From NCBI GenBank assembly GCA_007258455.2, contig VDFB02193867.1, positions 563,969,291-564,033,290 of the forward strand: 64,000 nt of DNA, given 5' to 3'. Shown here piece by piece: positions 1 to 13,000 of the stretch (the stretch's first letter is position 1; the number at the start of each line of letters is the position of its first letter). The notes beneath the pieces were generated by a model. The model saw only the letters and a list, made by a program, of their open reading frames with translations, was not told the origin of the DNA and did not search any database. The translations under genes were made by a program, and so were the position numbers. The DNA is from Sequoia sempervirens (lineage: Eukaryota; Streptophyta; Pinopsida; Cupressales; Cupressaceae).

Positions 1-449
1 GTAAACAAGTCCTTAGCTTAATTTAGGACCAAATCAAACACTTCATCCATCCCAAACATCTATCAAAACCCATCCCACAAAACAACTTTAGAGCTTTGAA
101 AACATAATTCTAGACTTAGGTAGATCATCAAAATCAAAATCACCTTGTTTAGTTAGGTGTGGGGGAATGCATCCTTTCTCATACATTTAGTTAAATTAGC
201 AATCCTTTGAACAAGTTCATCCTAAGATCACATCCAACATCTTACGTATTACAAGTTCATTATCAAATCAAACCAATCAAAATCAAAACCTAAGTCTAGC
301 ATTGATCCAAAGTCCCTAAACATTCAACACTCATACCATTTACCCCCTTCATCCTTCATCTCGTCATTAGTCCTAAGAACCTTATAGGTAACTCTTGCAA
401 CAAGGTCAAAACACAAGAAGAATATGGAATAAAACTTGCTCCATAAATC

Positions 450-3375
450 ATGAGTAATCCAAATCAACTAAACTTTCAAAACCTTGCAATGTCGATTGAT
501 TATCAAAACTCACATTTATACAATCCGAACATGGGATCATTATCCCCTACAAACCTCGATGGTACAACAAATGTGAGTATGCCCATTCAAAAGTTGTGAA
601 CACCTTTCCCAATGGTAGATCTAAATCCAAAACTAAAAATCTATCAACCAAATACCCAATGTGTGAGCCTTCAAATGAACAACATCATCCCATCAAATCC
701 CTAGATTCCAAATGTGAATGTACCAAGTACAACTTTACCAAACATGAATATTTTGAACCCAAAATTGGTAAATTTTTAGATGGATATGTCTAAAAATCAT
801 ACAAAGGTTATTCAAAGTCCAAACAAGATGTTAAAAAAACCGAGTCAAGGTAACACCATGAAAAATCAAAGTTACCTAAATCAAGGCAATGTGATTCCCA
901 ACCACAACAGTGTTCAATTTCAACCTATGATGCCAAATCTGAGCATCATCGCAAATCAAAACACTATCAGAATCAAACACCACAAGTACACACTCCAAAT
1001 CTACTTAAACAAAATCCAAATCAACTATATCAAGGGTGCCAAGATCAAAATCAAGATGAAGTTTTTCTAGACCAAATTGCTTCACTTAAAAAAAAATTGA
1101 AGCCTTGAAACAGGACATTTTTACTCCAAAATCAATGTAATCTACCATTGATTGAACCATGTCATCAAATCGAAGAGTTGTGTCCACAATTGCATCAAGC
1201 ACAATATATCCAATGTCAAGAAGTTGGATATCAAGATCAACAAAATCAAGAACAAATCCAGCCCACACATCTTGAAGACCAATCACCACATCTCAAAGCT
1301 CAATCACTACAAGGTCAATTTAAAGTACAAAGTAACAAAGTAACAAACGAAAATACACACCACTTGGGAGAACAATCGAATTGGTCCTGCAACAATTGGT
1401 ACAAGAAAATCTCATCAAGCTCCCCATCTATGGGAACAATCAAGAACACCTAGTTAAATCACCCGGGTATAACGAGGAGCCCCACTGTGATTTTCACAAA
1501 ACAAAGGGACATGCAACATCAAGTTATATTCGACTCAAAAATCTCATCCAAGACCTCATTGATCAAAAGATAATCACTATTGGGGACAATGAGAGCATTA
1601 AAAATCTCTCCACCACAACTGTTGAGAACAAGGATCAAGATCAATCCATCAATTGGCACCTTCAAAATGTTTCTACCTCATCCAAAGATCAAATCAACAT
1701 TTATCAAGAATCACTTTTCAATCATGATCAAGATCCACCAACAATACCCAACAATGATCCAATTCAATAAATTTCAACATCACTTGACCCTATGGTTGAA
1801 GAAATTGACAACCTCCTTGCCACAATTGTTGAAAACAATGTTCAAGATCTCTCCATTAATGATCACATTGAAGATGTTTCTACCCCATTCGAGGATCAAC
1901 TCACCATACATCAAGAGCCACTTTTTTGTGATCTATTTCAAGGAGTGTTAGAATTATTTGATCCCGTTGACATAATCTATGATATATCAACCAATGATCA
2001 TGTCTCTACATCACCTTATGAATTAGAGGACATATCTCAAGAATTTATTCCAAAGAAAGATCAAAATCTTCTAGTAAGGTCTAGCAATGGTCTTTTCTAA
2101 GACATGTTGACCCCCTTTGACCTCACGGTTATAGATACTAAATGAACCCTGAACTCGACACTTGATCCAAGTTCAGTCAAAGATCAAGAGGATATTGAAC
2201 CACTTACCATGCCTAATGATGATGTCCAAGAACCATTTGTAAGAAATCCATCCTTTGAAACTGCCCCATGTCAAGAACTTGATCCAAAGCATGTTGAAAG
2301 AAATTTTGAAATCATTCAAGATCAAGAATTCGTATCTCCAAGATACTACAATGATCTAATGGACTCTCCCCTATCTATACAAGATGTCGCAAATGATAAT
2401 CACATCCACATAGCACATACTCCTACATCTACCCATGAGATGCTTTATGTGGATGGACACATAGATGATCTTCATTCAAAACATGATTCCTTTACTCCTG
2501 ACATTATTACACAAAAAGAGTAGGTTATTGATTCCTATAGTCAAATAGAGTTGTCAATGGTAGTATCATATATATCCCAAATTCAGACTGAGGAAATCAT
2601 GGATAAAGATATCCAACATTATCCACTCAAGGAAACAAGTCAGACATAACATGATATTCCAAAATCAGCAGATCAACAACTTGAAATAACATCATCTATA
2701 GTGGTCATTTATTAGAGAATAAATTCTAAACAAGAACACTCAAAACAAACAGAATCAAGGAACAAAGGTGCCACTACCACCATACTGGGGGCAACAATGT
2801 CTCAAGCAAATGTCAACATAGGGGGCATGGAGAATCCTTATGATGAAACCAATGCCAATACTACAACGAGCCACATCATGAATCTTCATCTACCCATCAC
2901 TGCATCCACGAATTGGGACCAACGTCAAAAGAAAGAATTGAATCAAAGCATAAGGAATGTTATCAAAGCAGAAGAAACAAGGAAGCATAATGGAAAAATA
3001 AAATACACATGGATACCAAAGAATACAAAGAAAGATTATCCCTATCAAAATCCATCAGTGAAAGAAACTATGGGGAAAAATAAAAAAGGAAAAAGTATCC
3101 ATCAAGGATTTCCACAAAAGAAAATTTAGGATTTTCAAGCAACATACAAAGTGTATCAAACAGTTGGTCCTAATTCCACACACACTTTCATATCCACCCA
3201 TCATTTCTCACCTTCCCAAGTTTGGAGAGTCAAAGGTTCCAAACTGTCAACCAATCCATCTCCTATCCCTAAACATACTCCATCCATGCCTCCATGCATA
3301 ATATCCAATTCTCACATTGACCATGTATTGGTAATGACCCTTCATCATATGGATTTAGAAGGCACTCTATTGTGA
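450..3375 (+). pseudogene. Degenerate gag-like ORF of the gypsy element
   Basis: An ATG at 450 opens an Asn/Met/Gln-rich low-complexity stretch in one frame to about 1075. After frameshifts the frame starting at 1381 continues to 3375 with only a handful of stops (for example near 1768, 2098, 2521, 3127). Around 1480-1560 it reads CDFHKTKGHATSS, then a hydrophobic and charged stretch ending in a Leu-Ile-Asp motif. This is the C-x2-H...H zinc-finger-like end of gag in plant Ty3/gypsy elements, except that the last Cys is replaced by Tyr. The downstream part is acidic with internally duplicated segments (about 1609-1730 and 1810-1925, both carrying 'VST...DQ' and 'QE.LF'). I infer a structural capsid-like role. 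Without a search, the long C-terminal region is unassigned. Confidence 0.55.
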
Positions 3376-6243
3376 TGTGCGCACAAAGACAAAGTCAACT
3401 CCGGTATCAACGAAGTAGATCAGGAATCTCAAAAGTTGTATTCAAGTGCATATATATTAGCAAAACAACTTCTTCTGGTAGGATATCAATGGTGCATTAT
3501 GGTAGAAACAACTACATCAACACCACAAGGTGGTTCAACATGAGCTTAAAATCTTTCAAAAAAACCAACAAAAATAAAAATAAAATGTGAAAATCCAAAC
3601 AAAAATAAAAAAATCATGAAAATAGTAAAGATAATTTTTTTCCTCTAGTGAAAACCACTACAATGGTGCTTTGGACAAAACCATGATGAAAACCTGGCAA
3701 AAAAGCGTCATGTGTAGGAAACAAGCATCTACGTGCACTAATTCAAGTAAAAGCATCTCATCCCATACAAAATAAATCCAATATTCCATTTACCTCATCC
3801 ATAATAAATCCATTCATCCATGAACCATTCATCCAATCCATTATGCATCTATAGTCCAAGTTATTTGATCTTGAAAAAATTTGGTGCACACTTTATGCTT
3901 GCTTATGGTAGACATCTTGACATGGGTCATTTTCATTGATCCTATCCTACCCAACATTATCCAAATGAGCATTCCTTTGTTTGAACACCTTATCTTATCA
4001 CAAGATAATCCATATCCATCCATCCATACACTTATTCGAGCATCCACCCATCACATTCCATACATTGCTAGACACTAGGGGCATATATTTACATCTTGCT
4101 TTGGGAATAAATCTTGATCTATATCCTCCAACTTATGTGATGATCCGAACATTGGAAAAAAAAAATCAAATTGGTCAAAGCACTTGTGATCCAAAATCCA
4201 AATCAATATCCCATGACATACTTTGACAAGAAAATGTTCATTATCAAGCTTTATCTTTCATCGAACATCAATCCAAACAATCAATATCAGTCACATCTAA
4301 TTTTCACATCAGCATCACATCAAATCATTTAAACAAATTTTGCTCCAAATCAATTTTCATCAATAATGATCAATCAAATCCAATCAAAAAATCATCTTGA
4401 GATATCCTTGTGTTTCTTAACACTATCCTTGCATTGTTGCGTATCTTCAACAATGTTATCATCATCAATCCTTCATCATCTTGGGATATCCATCATAATC
4501 CTTGTGTTGTGTAACACTATCCTTGCATTGTTGTGCATCCTCAACAATGTTATCATAATCAATTCATCAATCAGATCAATCAACCCTAGATTTTTTTTCA
4601 ACAAAATCCCAAAATAGATCACTGATATTGTCACACACATCCTTATCCAAATCGTCAAAATCATGCGAAAATCAAAAAACAAGTTGAAATTAGAAAAATG
4701 TCAAAAACATGGTATCCGAACTACATCGTCTCTGACCTTAAACCTAGGCAAGGCTAGTCTTTTATCAGACCCCGAGACATCAAAATCCAAAAACATTCAT
4801 AAAATCTCAGAAAACCCCAAAACATTGGAAAATTTTGAAAATCAAAACATTTGTAAAACATCTTGAAAATACCAAAACAACCTCAAAACATTTCAAAAGC
4901 ATCAAAAACATTTAAATATTTTAAAAAATACATCCATTTCATCTTTCTTTCACTCGAAATAATCAATCATCCATAATAAACTGATCATCACCTTCATCCA
5001 TTGGCAACATAAATAGAAACAACCACAACAATCAACAAAAGAAAACTTCAAACGTGAAATCAAATTGAAACAACAAACCTTTAAATGCAAAATCAAACTC
5101 TTGATCATTTTCAAACATGTCAATCAACTTATCAAACCATCTTCATCCTATACAATGCATGTCCTAGGATATATCGTTCCGACAATGGGCATCATTTTGG
5201 ATATCACCTTGGATTCTTATCCTATCAAAACACATCCCTTTGGCTGGAGGTATGAAGAACATTGGCTTGTTTGTGAACTTGATCTTTTCTTTTGATTTAT
5301 CTTATTGTGCTCATTCCAATATCCTCTAGATGATGTCTACTCAAAATGATTTAGAGAGAAAGGAATGGGGCAATGATCATTATCTTTTGTTTGTTGTGCT
5401 TGTTGGACGTTCTTCTAATATAACCTTGGCAAATACTTGCTCTGTTAGGTATGTATGGAGGGTGTTTTTGGGTAGCTTGTTGACTATTGCATTGATAGGT
5501 TTTATCTTTCCGTGTTTTGGTCTAAGATGTTTGAAACTTCTAAAGTGCTTTCTAGCAAGGTTTCTGTATGTTAGGTGTGAACGTGAATACTTCTATCTAT
5601 TTGTCAAGTCAAATTCCATCACACTAAGTACAATGCCATCCTAGTTATTTATACTTTGATGCATTGTGCTTATGTGTGTTATCAAACATAAGGTAAGTAG
5701 CCCTTTTAAAGTCCCAATTCTTGATAAGCAAATCATCATCTATCATCATCATTATCATCATCATCATCATCTCTAATAAAGTCTCACCAGATCATGGACT
5801 TGTTGGATCCTCTTGTCATCATCTCATTTCTTCTTTCTTCTCTTTATGCTAACATAACATCACTAATGCACCCATCTTGCATCCATCTTGCATCCACAAA
5901 TCATTAGCATACATAAATCTCATAATCATAGCATATCACATCATCCATCTCATCCATCTCACATGCATTATATCATCATTTAAGTTGTTTAGGATAATAT
6001 AGACTAGTTATTCTAAGCATCTTGAAACCATCTCATTTGCATCATCATCATAACCATCCATATTCCTATCTTGAACCTCTTTATTGCCAGATCAACCCTC
6101 GAATCAAAATTTTTCACTAGATATCTTGAGGGGGAAATGTACCAATGTTCTTCTTTCCTCTGGGGCATCTGAAAAAATAAAAAAAATTGAATTTTTATCA
6201 CGGCAAGTTTATTCTTTGACCCAATGTAGCAAGTACATTGCTT
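3376..6243 (+). other. Non-coding internal region of the gypsy element
   Basis: AT-rich DNA of the retrotransposon interior. The short open frames here (for example 5065-5295 and 5330-5644) have no recognisable motif and are probably chance. The tandem duplication at 4389-4560 and a CATCAT-rich stretch near 5726-5775 are the only structure seen. Confidence 0.5.
4389..4560 (+). repeat. Two tandem copies of an ~85-bp segment
   Basis: The blocks at about 4389-4465 and 4473-4560 share 'aacactatccttgcattgtt' and 'caacaatgttatcat' in the same order. They differ by small indels and transitions, so this is a diverged local duplication inside the gypsy interior. Confidence 0.7.
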
Positions 6244-6258
6244 CAAAGAGGGGAAAAA
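6244..6258 (+). other. Polypurine tract of the gypsy element
   Basis: The tract 'aaagaggggaaaaa' lies directly before the TG that opens the 3' LTR at 6259. In retrotransposons this RNA segment resists RNase H and primes plus-strand DNA. Its position and purity fix both the strand and the LTR start. Confidence 0.85.
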
Positions 6259-7228
6259 TGTAGACAGGCAAAATTGACATCATGCATAATCATATGCACT
6301 TGTCAATTAAATAAACCAAGTTTAATTGATTAATCTCCTAAGGTCATCCATTTGAATTGAATAAATTAACTTTATTTAATTTAAGCCTAACAACATCCTC
6401 TTTGATTAAATAAATCAAATATTTATTTAATCAAGTCTAAAATCACCTTTCACCCCCCTTTGATTTAGTTAAATCCCTAAATCTAAGTCAAATAGATCAA
6501 ATCACCTAATCCCCCACTAAATTAATTTAATCCTGATTAATCTTATCTAATCACCCATCACATCCTCTAGCTTTTCCCACTTGCACAAATAAATCAATTT
6601 ATTGATTTATTAAATTCATAATTTTCCTTAACATGGCATCTTTGAGGAATATTCTCCAAGTTTGAATCTCCCCTCAATTTGACATGTACATCCAACAAAG
6701 CATTTAAGAGACCTTACATGTCTCTTGCACAAGTCAAACTCAACCTTTAACTCATCTTGTCATCAAATTCAAATTTCAAATCTCCCCCTCTTTGGCATAT
6801 TGACCAAAATGTGCTCATTCCTCAACTTCTCACATGACGACAAGTGGCACCTTGATATCGGTGGATCTTTAGTCCCACATCCTCCATGTTTGGCATTATT
6901 TTATCCTTCTTGGCTATAAATAGAGAGCTCCTCTATTGTTTTAATCCTCCACAATTCATCCAATTTCAAGAATTTGCATCTTGTTGATCATCTAAGGATT
7001 GGGAAAGGGCTTCTTTCCACATCAAAGAAGCACCAATCCACTATGAGATAGGGGTATTTACCATATTTTTTTAATGCTTTCAATTTAGTTTATTTTGTTA
7101 TTTCATTTGCATTATGGAACATGTTAGATTATTTCATAGAGATGTTGTTATTTGTTTTGTTTTAGCAACTAACCATACAAAATGTGTGTGTTGGAGGTTT
7201 TAGCAATTTGGAGATTTCACCATCTACA
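6259..7228 (+). repeat. 3' LTR (970 bp) of the gypsy element
   Basis: It begins TGTAGA and ends TCTACA, a perfect 6-bp terminal inverted repeat of the TG...CA type. It is preceded by a polypurine tract and contains a TATA box at 6915. The 5' partner is outside the window, so LTR divergence cannot be used for dating. Confidence 0.8.
6915..6922 (+). promoter_or_regulatory. TATA box of the 3' LTR
   Basis: TATAAATA about 650 bp into the LTR, followed by a pyrimidine-rich stretch. This is the expected promoter of an LTR, with transcription starting about 30 bp downstream. Confidence 0.7.
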
Positions 7229-7248
7229 ATATATGTATATATATATGC

Positions 7249-7335
7249 CGAGAGATATCTTTTTGAAGGTGCCTATTTTTTAATCAAATTTTTATTATAA
7301 AAATTGACTAGGCACCTCAAGAAGGATATCTCTCG
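7249..7335. repeat. Foldback with ~27-bp arms
   Basis: The arms 7249-7275 and 7309-7335 are inverted copies (cgagagatatc... and ...gatatctctcg, with agGTGCCTA and TAGGCACCT innermost) with two or three mismatches and a 33-bp AT-rich loop. It may be a small foldback element or a relic of element ends. No target duplication could be assigned in the AT-rich flanks. Confidence 0.65.
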
Positions 7336-7530
7336 ACGTATTTTATATATATTATTATTAAAATAATATATATATATGCTAGTAGCAATTGGGAAAAAAC
7401 ATGTGATATCTTAAATTAATTTATATTTATATTTATTATATATTTTAATAATTAAAATATTCTAATTATATATTTTATTATACAATTATTTTATTATAAA
7501 ATTATTATAATAATTAAAATATTCCAATAC

Positions 7531-7630
7531 GATTAGGGTTAGGGTTGGGGTTAGTATTAGGGTAAGGGAAAAGATCAGGGTTAGGCTTAGGGTTAGGGTT
7601 AGGATTAGCGTCAGTTTAGGGTTAGGGTTT
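7531..7630 (+). repeat. Degenerate TTAGGG-like array (left part)
   Basis: About 100 bp of variant hexamers (ttaggg, ttagga, ttaggc) with the G-rich strand on plus. It stops exactly where the 21-kb composite starts. The same kind of repeat resumes directly after the composite at 28682, so I read the two parts as one array split by an insertion. Confidence 0.8.
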
Positions 7631-8440
7631 TGTTGTGCCCTTAGCACACACGCCCCGTTCGGAATGAGGACCCTCTTTTCTTTCGCTTTGTTGGGTCATT
7701 TTTTTGTCACTGCCTCATTTTGCGTGCCTCCCTTTTGATGTCTCTGATGGTCAATGTTGCTTTAAGGACCCACCATAAGTTGACCATGCCTTCCCCTTTT
7801 TAGTTTTTCTACATTCTGGTGCCTCGCAGAGTCCCTCTAGCAGTTTGACCCTGCCAACGGCCCCGGGTCCTTCCAGGCCCGGCCGTTCGAGATTCCCTCA
7901 CCGGGTTTCCCCACTGGAACTGTTGTTTCTGGAGGCATCTACTCCGCATCCTTCCAGACCTTGGGGTCTGAATCCCCTTCCGTTGTTTGCCAAAATTTGT
8001 GGAAATTTTCTGAACGGCGTCTCGCTCTCTGGACCCCGAACCCTGGAGTTTCGATTCAGGGGTTCCGCCCTTGTTTCGTGGTCTGTGACAACGAACTTCC
8101 TGGGGCATCCTGCCCCTCGGGTCTCACCAAAATTTTCACTGACCGTAGTCTGCGGGAATCCCTGACTACTGTTGGGCATTCCAGGCCTAACCATTCAGAA
8201 TTCCGAGTCCGGATCAGCCGTCCGCGATGGTGGATCTTTGGTGGAACTCCGCCCTTCGGGCCCTAGTTCGCTCCTCACTGCCATCGTCTCGACCGACCCG
8301 AAATACTCACTGCAGCTGTCGTCCTGCATCTCCCCGACCTTCGGGCCCCGGTTCTCCCGCCGCCGTTGCTGACTTTTGAACTCACCAACTTTTTTGCCAT
8401 CGTACCTGCATTAAATACAAGCATTAATGGCAGTTAGGGG

Positions 8441-8522
8441 TATAAAATACCCACTCTGACCCATCATTATCATTTCACAGGATTGTAGAGTGATTGGAGA
8501 ACCTACTATTGGTGCCCACCGT
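8441..8522 (+). promoter_or_regulatory. TATA box and tRNA-Lys-like primer-binding site inside R1
   Basis: TATAAAAT at 8441 is followed at 8510 by TGGTGCCCACCGT. This matches the first 13 bases of the plant tRNA-Lys primer site (TGGCGCCCACCGT) except for a CpG to TpG change. An LTR end plus primer site would look like this. It suggests that a shorter LTR (7631 to about 8507) was built into the long repeat, or that the repeat is really LTR plus internal sequence. Confidence 0.5.
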
Positions 8523-8746
8523 CTTCGACAATGTCACGATCATCGTCGTTAGCATTATTTCATCAACTGTAGGTGGATCCCACATCTCCCCGCATTACAT
8601 GTTCAAGGTAGGCCATCCGTTTTCCCTCTCGAGAATTACTTTGGTGATTTCTAAGCGTTTAAATGAAATAACAATCATTAGGAGGGCATAAGGTAGTAAA
8701 ACATAAGATTGCACACATAACCCACGTGTTAAAACTTGAGACATCC

Positions 8747-8753
8747 TTTTATA
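8747..8753 (-). promoter_or_regulatory. Minus-strand TATA-like box in R1
   Basis: On the minus strand the sequence reads TATAAAA followed by 'ggatgtctcaag', about 1.1 kb from the CAACA end at 7631. It would suit a minus-strand LTR promoter and agrees with the antisense tRNA-Arg site beside R2. Weak on its own; the R2 counterpart near 24230 has decayed to TATAGAA. Confidence 0.3.
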
Positions 8754-10056
8754 ATGCCCTCCTCACCAATCTGGGACTTTTCCTTGTGGCAGCCATTCTT
8801 TGCACAGGGAGATTGTCTCCTTCGGGCTCGGGGCTTGTCTTGGACTTTTAAACCTTGAACACCTGCCAATGGCAATTTCTTCCCTCGGGCCTGAGCCATT
8901 GGACTTCCCTGTCCAAAAGTCACTCACTTCCCATCCGCTAGAGCTCGATTGTCTCCTCGTTGTGGTTGTTTTAAAAGATCAGACTCGCGCCCTTCACATT
9001 CTCAGGGCCCAGACCCCGAAGTTTCGCTTCCAGGGTTCCACCCGCACTTCGCCGTCGCCTGACGGTGAACCTCTAACGACGTCCCGCCCTCTAGACCCCT
9101 GCCTCCCATTACCCACTAGAATGCATCTTGAGTCGCGCACAACATCCTTATCGACTCCGGGCTCTAGGCGCCGGGTCTCCATGCCTCTTTGTCTGATATC
9201 CTCACGGCTAACTTTCTCTGCCCCTCTAGGTTCTGGGTTCCGGCCGACCATTCGCTGTCGGGTTGACTTCGTACTTTGACTTACCCCTTTTGTCGATCCC
9301 CTTTTCGGACATCCGTCTAACCACCAGACCTTGGACCGCCGTTCACTGTGGGATCTCACTAAAACTCTGAATGCCTTTGTTCGCACTGGGCCCCATAGCC
9401 CGGGACTGCTATCCTCGCTCGCTGTTGCAAACGAGAATATCCTGGCTGGCATCCTGATCTCTGGGCTCCAACTTGCCGATTGTCATGGATCTCAGCGAAA
9501 ACATATGCCACTGGGCTCTTACTACCGGACTTCCCCCCGAACTTCCATCTGACGTTTGCCATCCCAAACAGAAAAGTTTGGACGCCTTCCCGGTGTCACC
9601 AGCCTGAGTCCTCAGAAATGAAATGATATACTATCGGCCGCCCTTTGGCCCTCTGGGCCTTGGGCCCCAAAGTTCTCTATCCGGATTTCCGTTTGTTGTC
9701 TACCATTCAAAAATGCTATCTCTCGACAGCTCTCTAGCCTAGGACTTCCGTGTTCTCTTAAACTGATCCAAACAAGACCAAATCTGGAATCTAACTTCGA
9801 CCCACATGCTAAATTTCGGTCCTCTTCATTGCCAACCTCTTGAAATACTAAAATTTGACTGAAGGGAGTCTCCGAGAGCCTTCCGCCATGTTTTCCCTTC
9901 CAAACAACATTCTTGCCAAGGAAGTCCGGCCCTCCGGACCCGAATTGTCCAAATGCGCTTAATCAAAAAATCAATAACATCTAGAGATGAAAGTTCATGA
10001 TATGCTTGATTGATTATTTGAAATAAATATTGTTTTCAAAGTGTTGACTAACACGA

Positions 10057-13000
10057 ATGCTTCTGTGGTCTATTGTGCTGACTTTTCCCTTGCTTGAAAA
10101 ATATATGGAACCAGGTGTAGGACCTTCAGGGGCATTTGCCGAAAAGGACAAGGGTAAGAAGTTAGGAAGGACCCCTCGAGGGAAAGAAGACAAGGACCAA
10201 ATGAAATACCAATTCCAAGGCAAGCCGCTCCACTCAAAAGTCACAATAGATTGGAAGGAGATCACAGACACTAACATTGGCCAGGTGGATATTGATGAAT
10301 TCACACAAAGGGTCAGAGTCAACCCGACAACAAAGAATGCAAGATTGATAAGGCGGAGTGGAATAGCTAATGCTACCGGATTCCCTCCATCTCTCGTGGC
10401 CCACAAATTGGTCATGGCTTGTCGAGAAGCATATCAAACCGACACAAGGACAATTGTTGATCAAGAGGGCAATATTCTCGCTCACATTTCACCAGAGGGG
10501 ATCACCAAGACCTTCCATATTCCCACATTCCAACAAATGGAGGTCCCCACCTTAGAAGAATGCCAGGCGGCATGGGATGATAATTCGGGTGGCTATAAAA
10601 AGTCAATAAATCTACATTGGCTTAAGGAAAGATGGGGCAGCGCTGCGAAAGTTCTTCAGGAACTCATCCGCAGTGATTTCCACGAGGATTACCACGACCT
10701 GGTAACCATATTGACTAGGGTTATGGGCCTTCCTACGGCCACCTACTTTTAGGAATGGATGGCATACTTTATTGAGTAGATCCTGCATGGAAACGAGGAT
10801 GTTACAACAAAGGTTTCATTCTACTGGGGAGGAATCATAAGCAACTGCTTCCATGAGTAGTTTGTCAACGTAAAGAAGAGCTCTAAATTATATATAACGT
10901 CCTACCTTGTCTATTCCTTGGAAGATCAGAGGCAGTACAACGGGTTGTTTATGGCACCCGATCAGGGGTAGAAGTGAGGACTCAAAGCCTTTGATAAATA
11001 TCCAGAGCTCCAATACCAGAACTTCAAAAGGTATTACTATAGGGTAAACAAAGCCTTCATTGGCCACATTATCAGGTTGATTGTTGGAGACTTCAAGAGG
11101 AGAGTCTCCCACAATGCCAGAGCACTTTTGAAGTAGTATGCCTTTCTCTACATCCAATATCTGAAGTTCACGTACATCCGTGCCCAGGGCTTTACTGAAA
11201 GGCCAAATGGATTGCCCCGATATCCCAATGATCAAATCATCCTCCTGGAGTTTTCTCGGCAACTCCAGCACTTACAAGCAATCTTTAGCAAAAAACATGT
11301 AACGGGGATTTCCTATCCTATGACCCTTGGCCAGGGCATGTACCGATTACAGACTTCCCAGTGTGCTGGTAACTCCAAGAAAGAGATGAAGGATTACCAT
11401 TTTTACCTACACACTACTCGCTCATTGATGGACCCGCATGGCCACGTTAGGAGAGCGCTGGGGCTAGCATATGCCCATCTCCATCACATTGAAGATTTCT
11501 GGGCTGACTGCCAGGATGACAAAGAAGTGTGTGTGAGGCACTACATGTGAATGACTGTACAGTTCCTAAGAAGGGTGCAGCCATTCCCCATACCAAACTA
11601 GGTCGAGGAGGATGAGTCCACTATCATGCATCTGAGGTACCCTGCAGTCACCAATCTACCAATACCATCAATTGACTGGGATGAACAGGAGGTTGATGAC
11701 CTAGACACCATAACACAGCCAATCTTAACTCATACCAAAGAGTGGATCGATGGGCAGGTGGCTCATTTAAAGCGATAGGGAGTGATCTTGACTTATGAAA
11801 GGCTCAAAAGCAAGCCAAGTGCCATAGAGGATGTTGCTACCACCACTTCAACTGGCGGTACTTCCAATTGTCCTCCGGTCACCAAGTCTAGGAAAAGAAA
11901 AGGAACAGAAACTGAGCAATCTCCAGACCCCAAGGCATATACAAAGAAATAAACAGGAGGTTCACCTCCCAAAAGGCTCAAACAGGCAAGGAGTACTACG
12001 GAACAACCTTCAAACCAAGAGAAAGAAGTAGAGGGTACGGGTCAATTGCAGCCTCCCTTGGCTCTCCTTGCCCCTCTTGTTGCACCACCCACCTCCCTGG
12101 CTATGGTCACTGCATCCCCACCAGTAGTGGACATTTCTATCCATCTTGCCCCTTCGCCTCTGGGTAAGTCTGTGATAATTATTGACTCCTCTTCCACCAT
12201 GACTTCTCCCCTTCCTTTGCTGCTATGTCACCAATCACATCACTCCCTCTGGCCACAATAACGACACCTGCTCCCACTGCCACTATGCCCGAGGCTCTTA
12301 CAAGACACATGCAAAACCTCCCCCCGAAGCTCTCCCAGATCTTAATAGATCTGACTCTCTAAGTAGCCCTTGCGTAAGTCCTTGCAACTGCTCAACCTTC
12401 ACAACCATTGATAGGGCCACCAGCTATGGAGGACACAATGCTAATCTCAAAGGAGTTGGAGGAATGAGAGTGGGAGGCCTTCAACCCTGTTGAGGAGGAG
12501 GCTGATGAGTACCATGAGCACCCATAGTAAGAATATCGAACCATTAACAGGGTGGTTTATGAGGAGGAGACGGGCTCTTCCGAGAGTGGGGATGAGGAAG
12601 ATGGCTCAGGTGCTAAGGAAATCATTCAAACCTTTGATGACGACCTTGAGGAAGAAATGGCGCAATAGTTAAAGGACATTGGGGAAGAGGCCAAGGGGTC
12701 ACCCCATGATGAAGAAGGGAAACCACCAAAAGAACAGCAGCAAAAGGATTTGACTGAGGCTGAAACACATGTCGTTAGAAGCCCCGAGGCTGAGGGTACT
12801 GAGGAAAAGAAGGAAGGAGAAACAACAAGAGAAGAAAGTCGCATTTAGCAACCAACCACTAGTCTGCCTATCAAGCGCCTTGTGTTTGTCCATGACTCTA
12901 ATGAAGAGGAGGAGGATGCTTCCAAAGAGAAAAGAGAATCCCCAGAAGAAAAGGGAACATAAATCTTGGCATTGATTGAGAAAGGTGAAGGTGACCACTA

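Larger units (their letters stand above)
1..7228 (+). mobile_element. Gag-only Ty3/gypsy-like LTR retrotransposon, left end outside window
   Basis: The internal region runs from the window edge to a polypurine tract at 6244-6258 and is followed by a 970-bp 3' LTR. A degenerate gag-like reading frame occupies 450-3375. About 2.9 kb between it and the polypurine tract shows no protease, reverse transcriptase, RNase H or integrase motif in any frame I read. That is the layout of a non-autonomous element that must borrow enzymes from a relative. The 5' LTR, primer-binding site and left target duplication lie outside the window, so an upstream pol cannot be strictly excluded, although pol normally follows gag. 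Confidence 0.75.
8022..9110 (+). repeat. Diverged ~1-kb tandem duplication inside the GC-rich block
   Basis: The segments near 8022-8125 and 8999-9100 align: both have a 'gaccccga' region, then 'ggttcc.ccc', then a 'gaac.tc' and 'cc..ccc' series. The same pair occurs in R2 near 23490-23590 and 24515-24605. Long shadow frames on both strands here reflect GC-richness, not genes. Confidence 0.5.

Noticed and set aside
5065..5644. Two open frames of 76 and 104 codons in the gypsy interior, the second with hydrophobic stretches
   Set aside because: No motif, no conservation evidence, and AT-rich non-coding context; an env-like gene cannot be supported.
7809..9562. Several overlapping frames of 65-159 codons on both strands in the GC-rich block
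   Set aside because: High GC removes stops. The frames are not conserved between R1 and R2, and stops and indels fall in different places.
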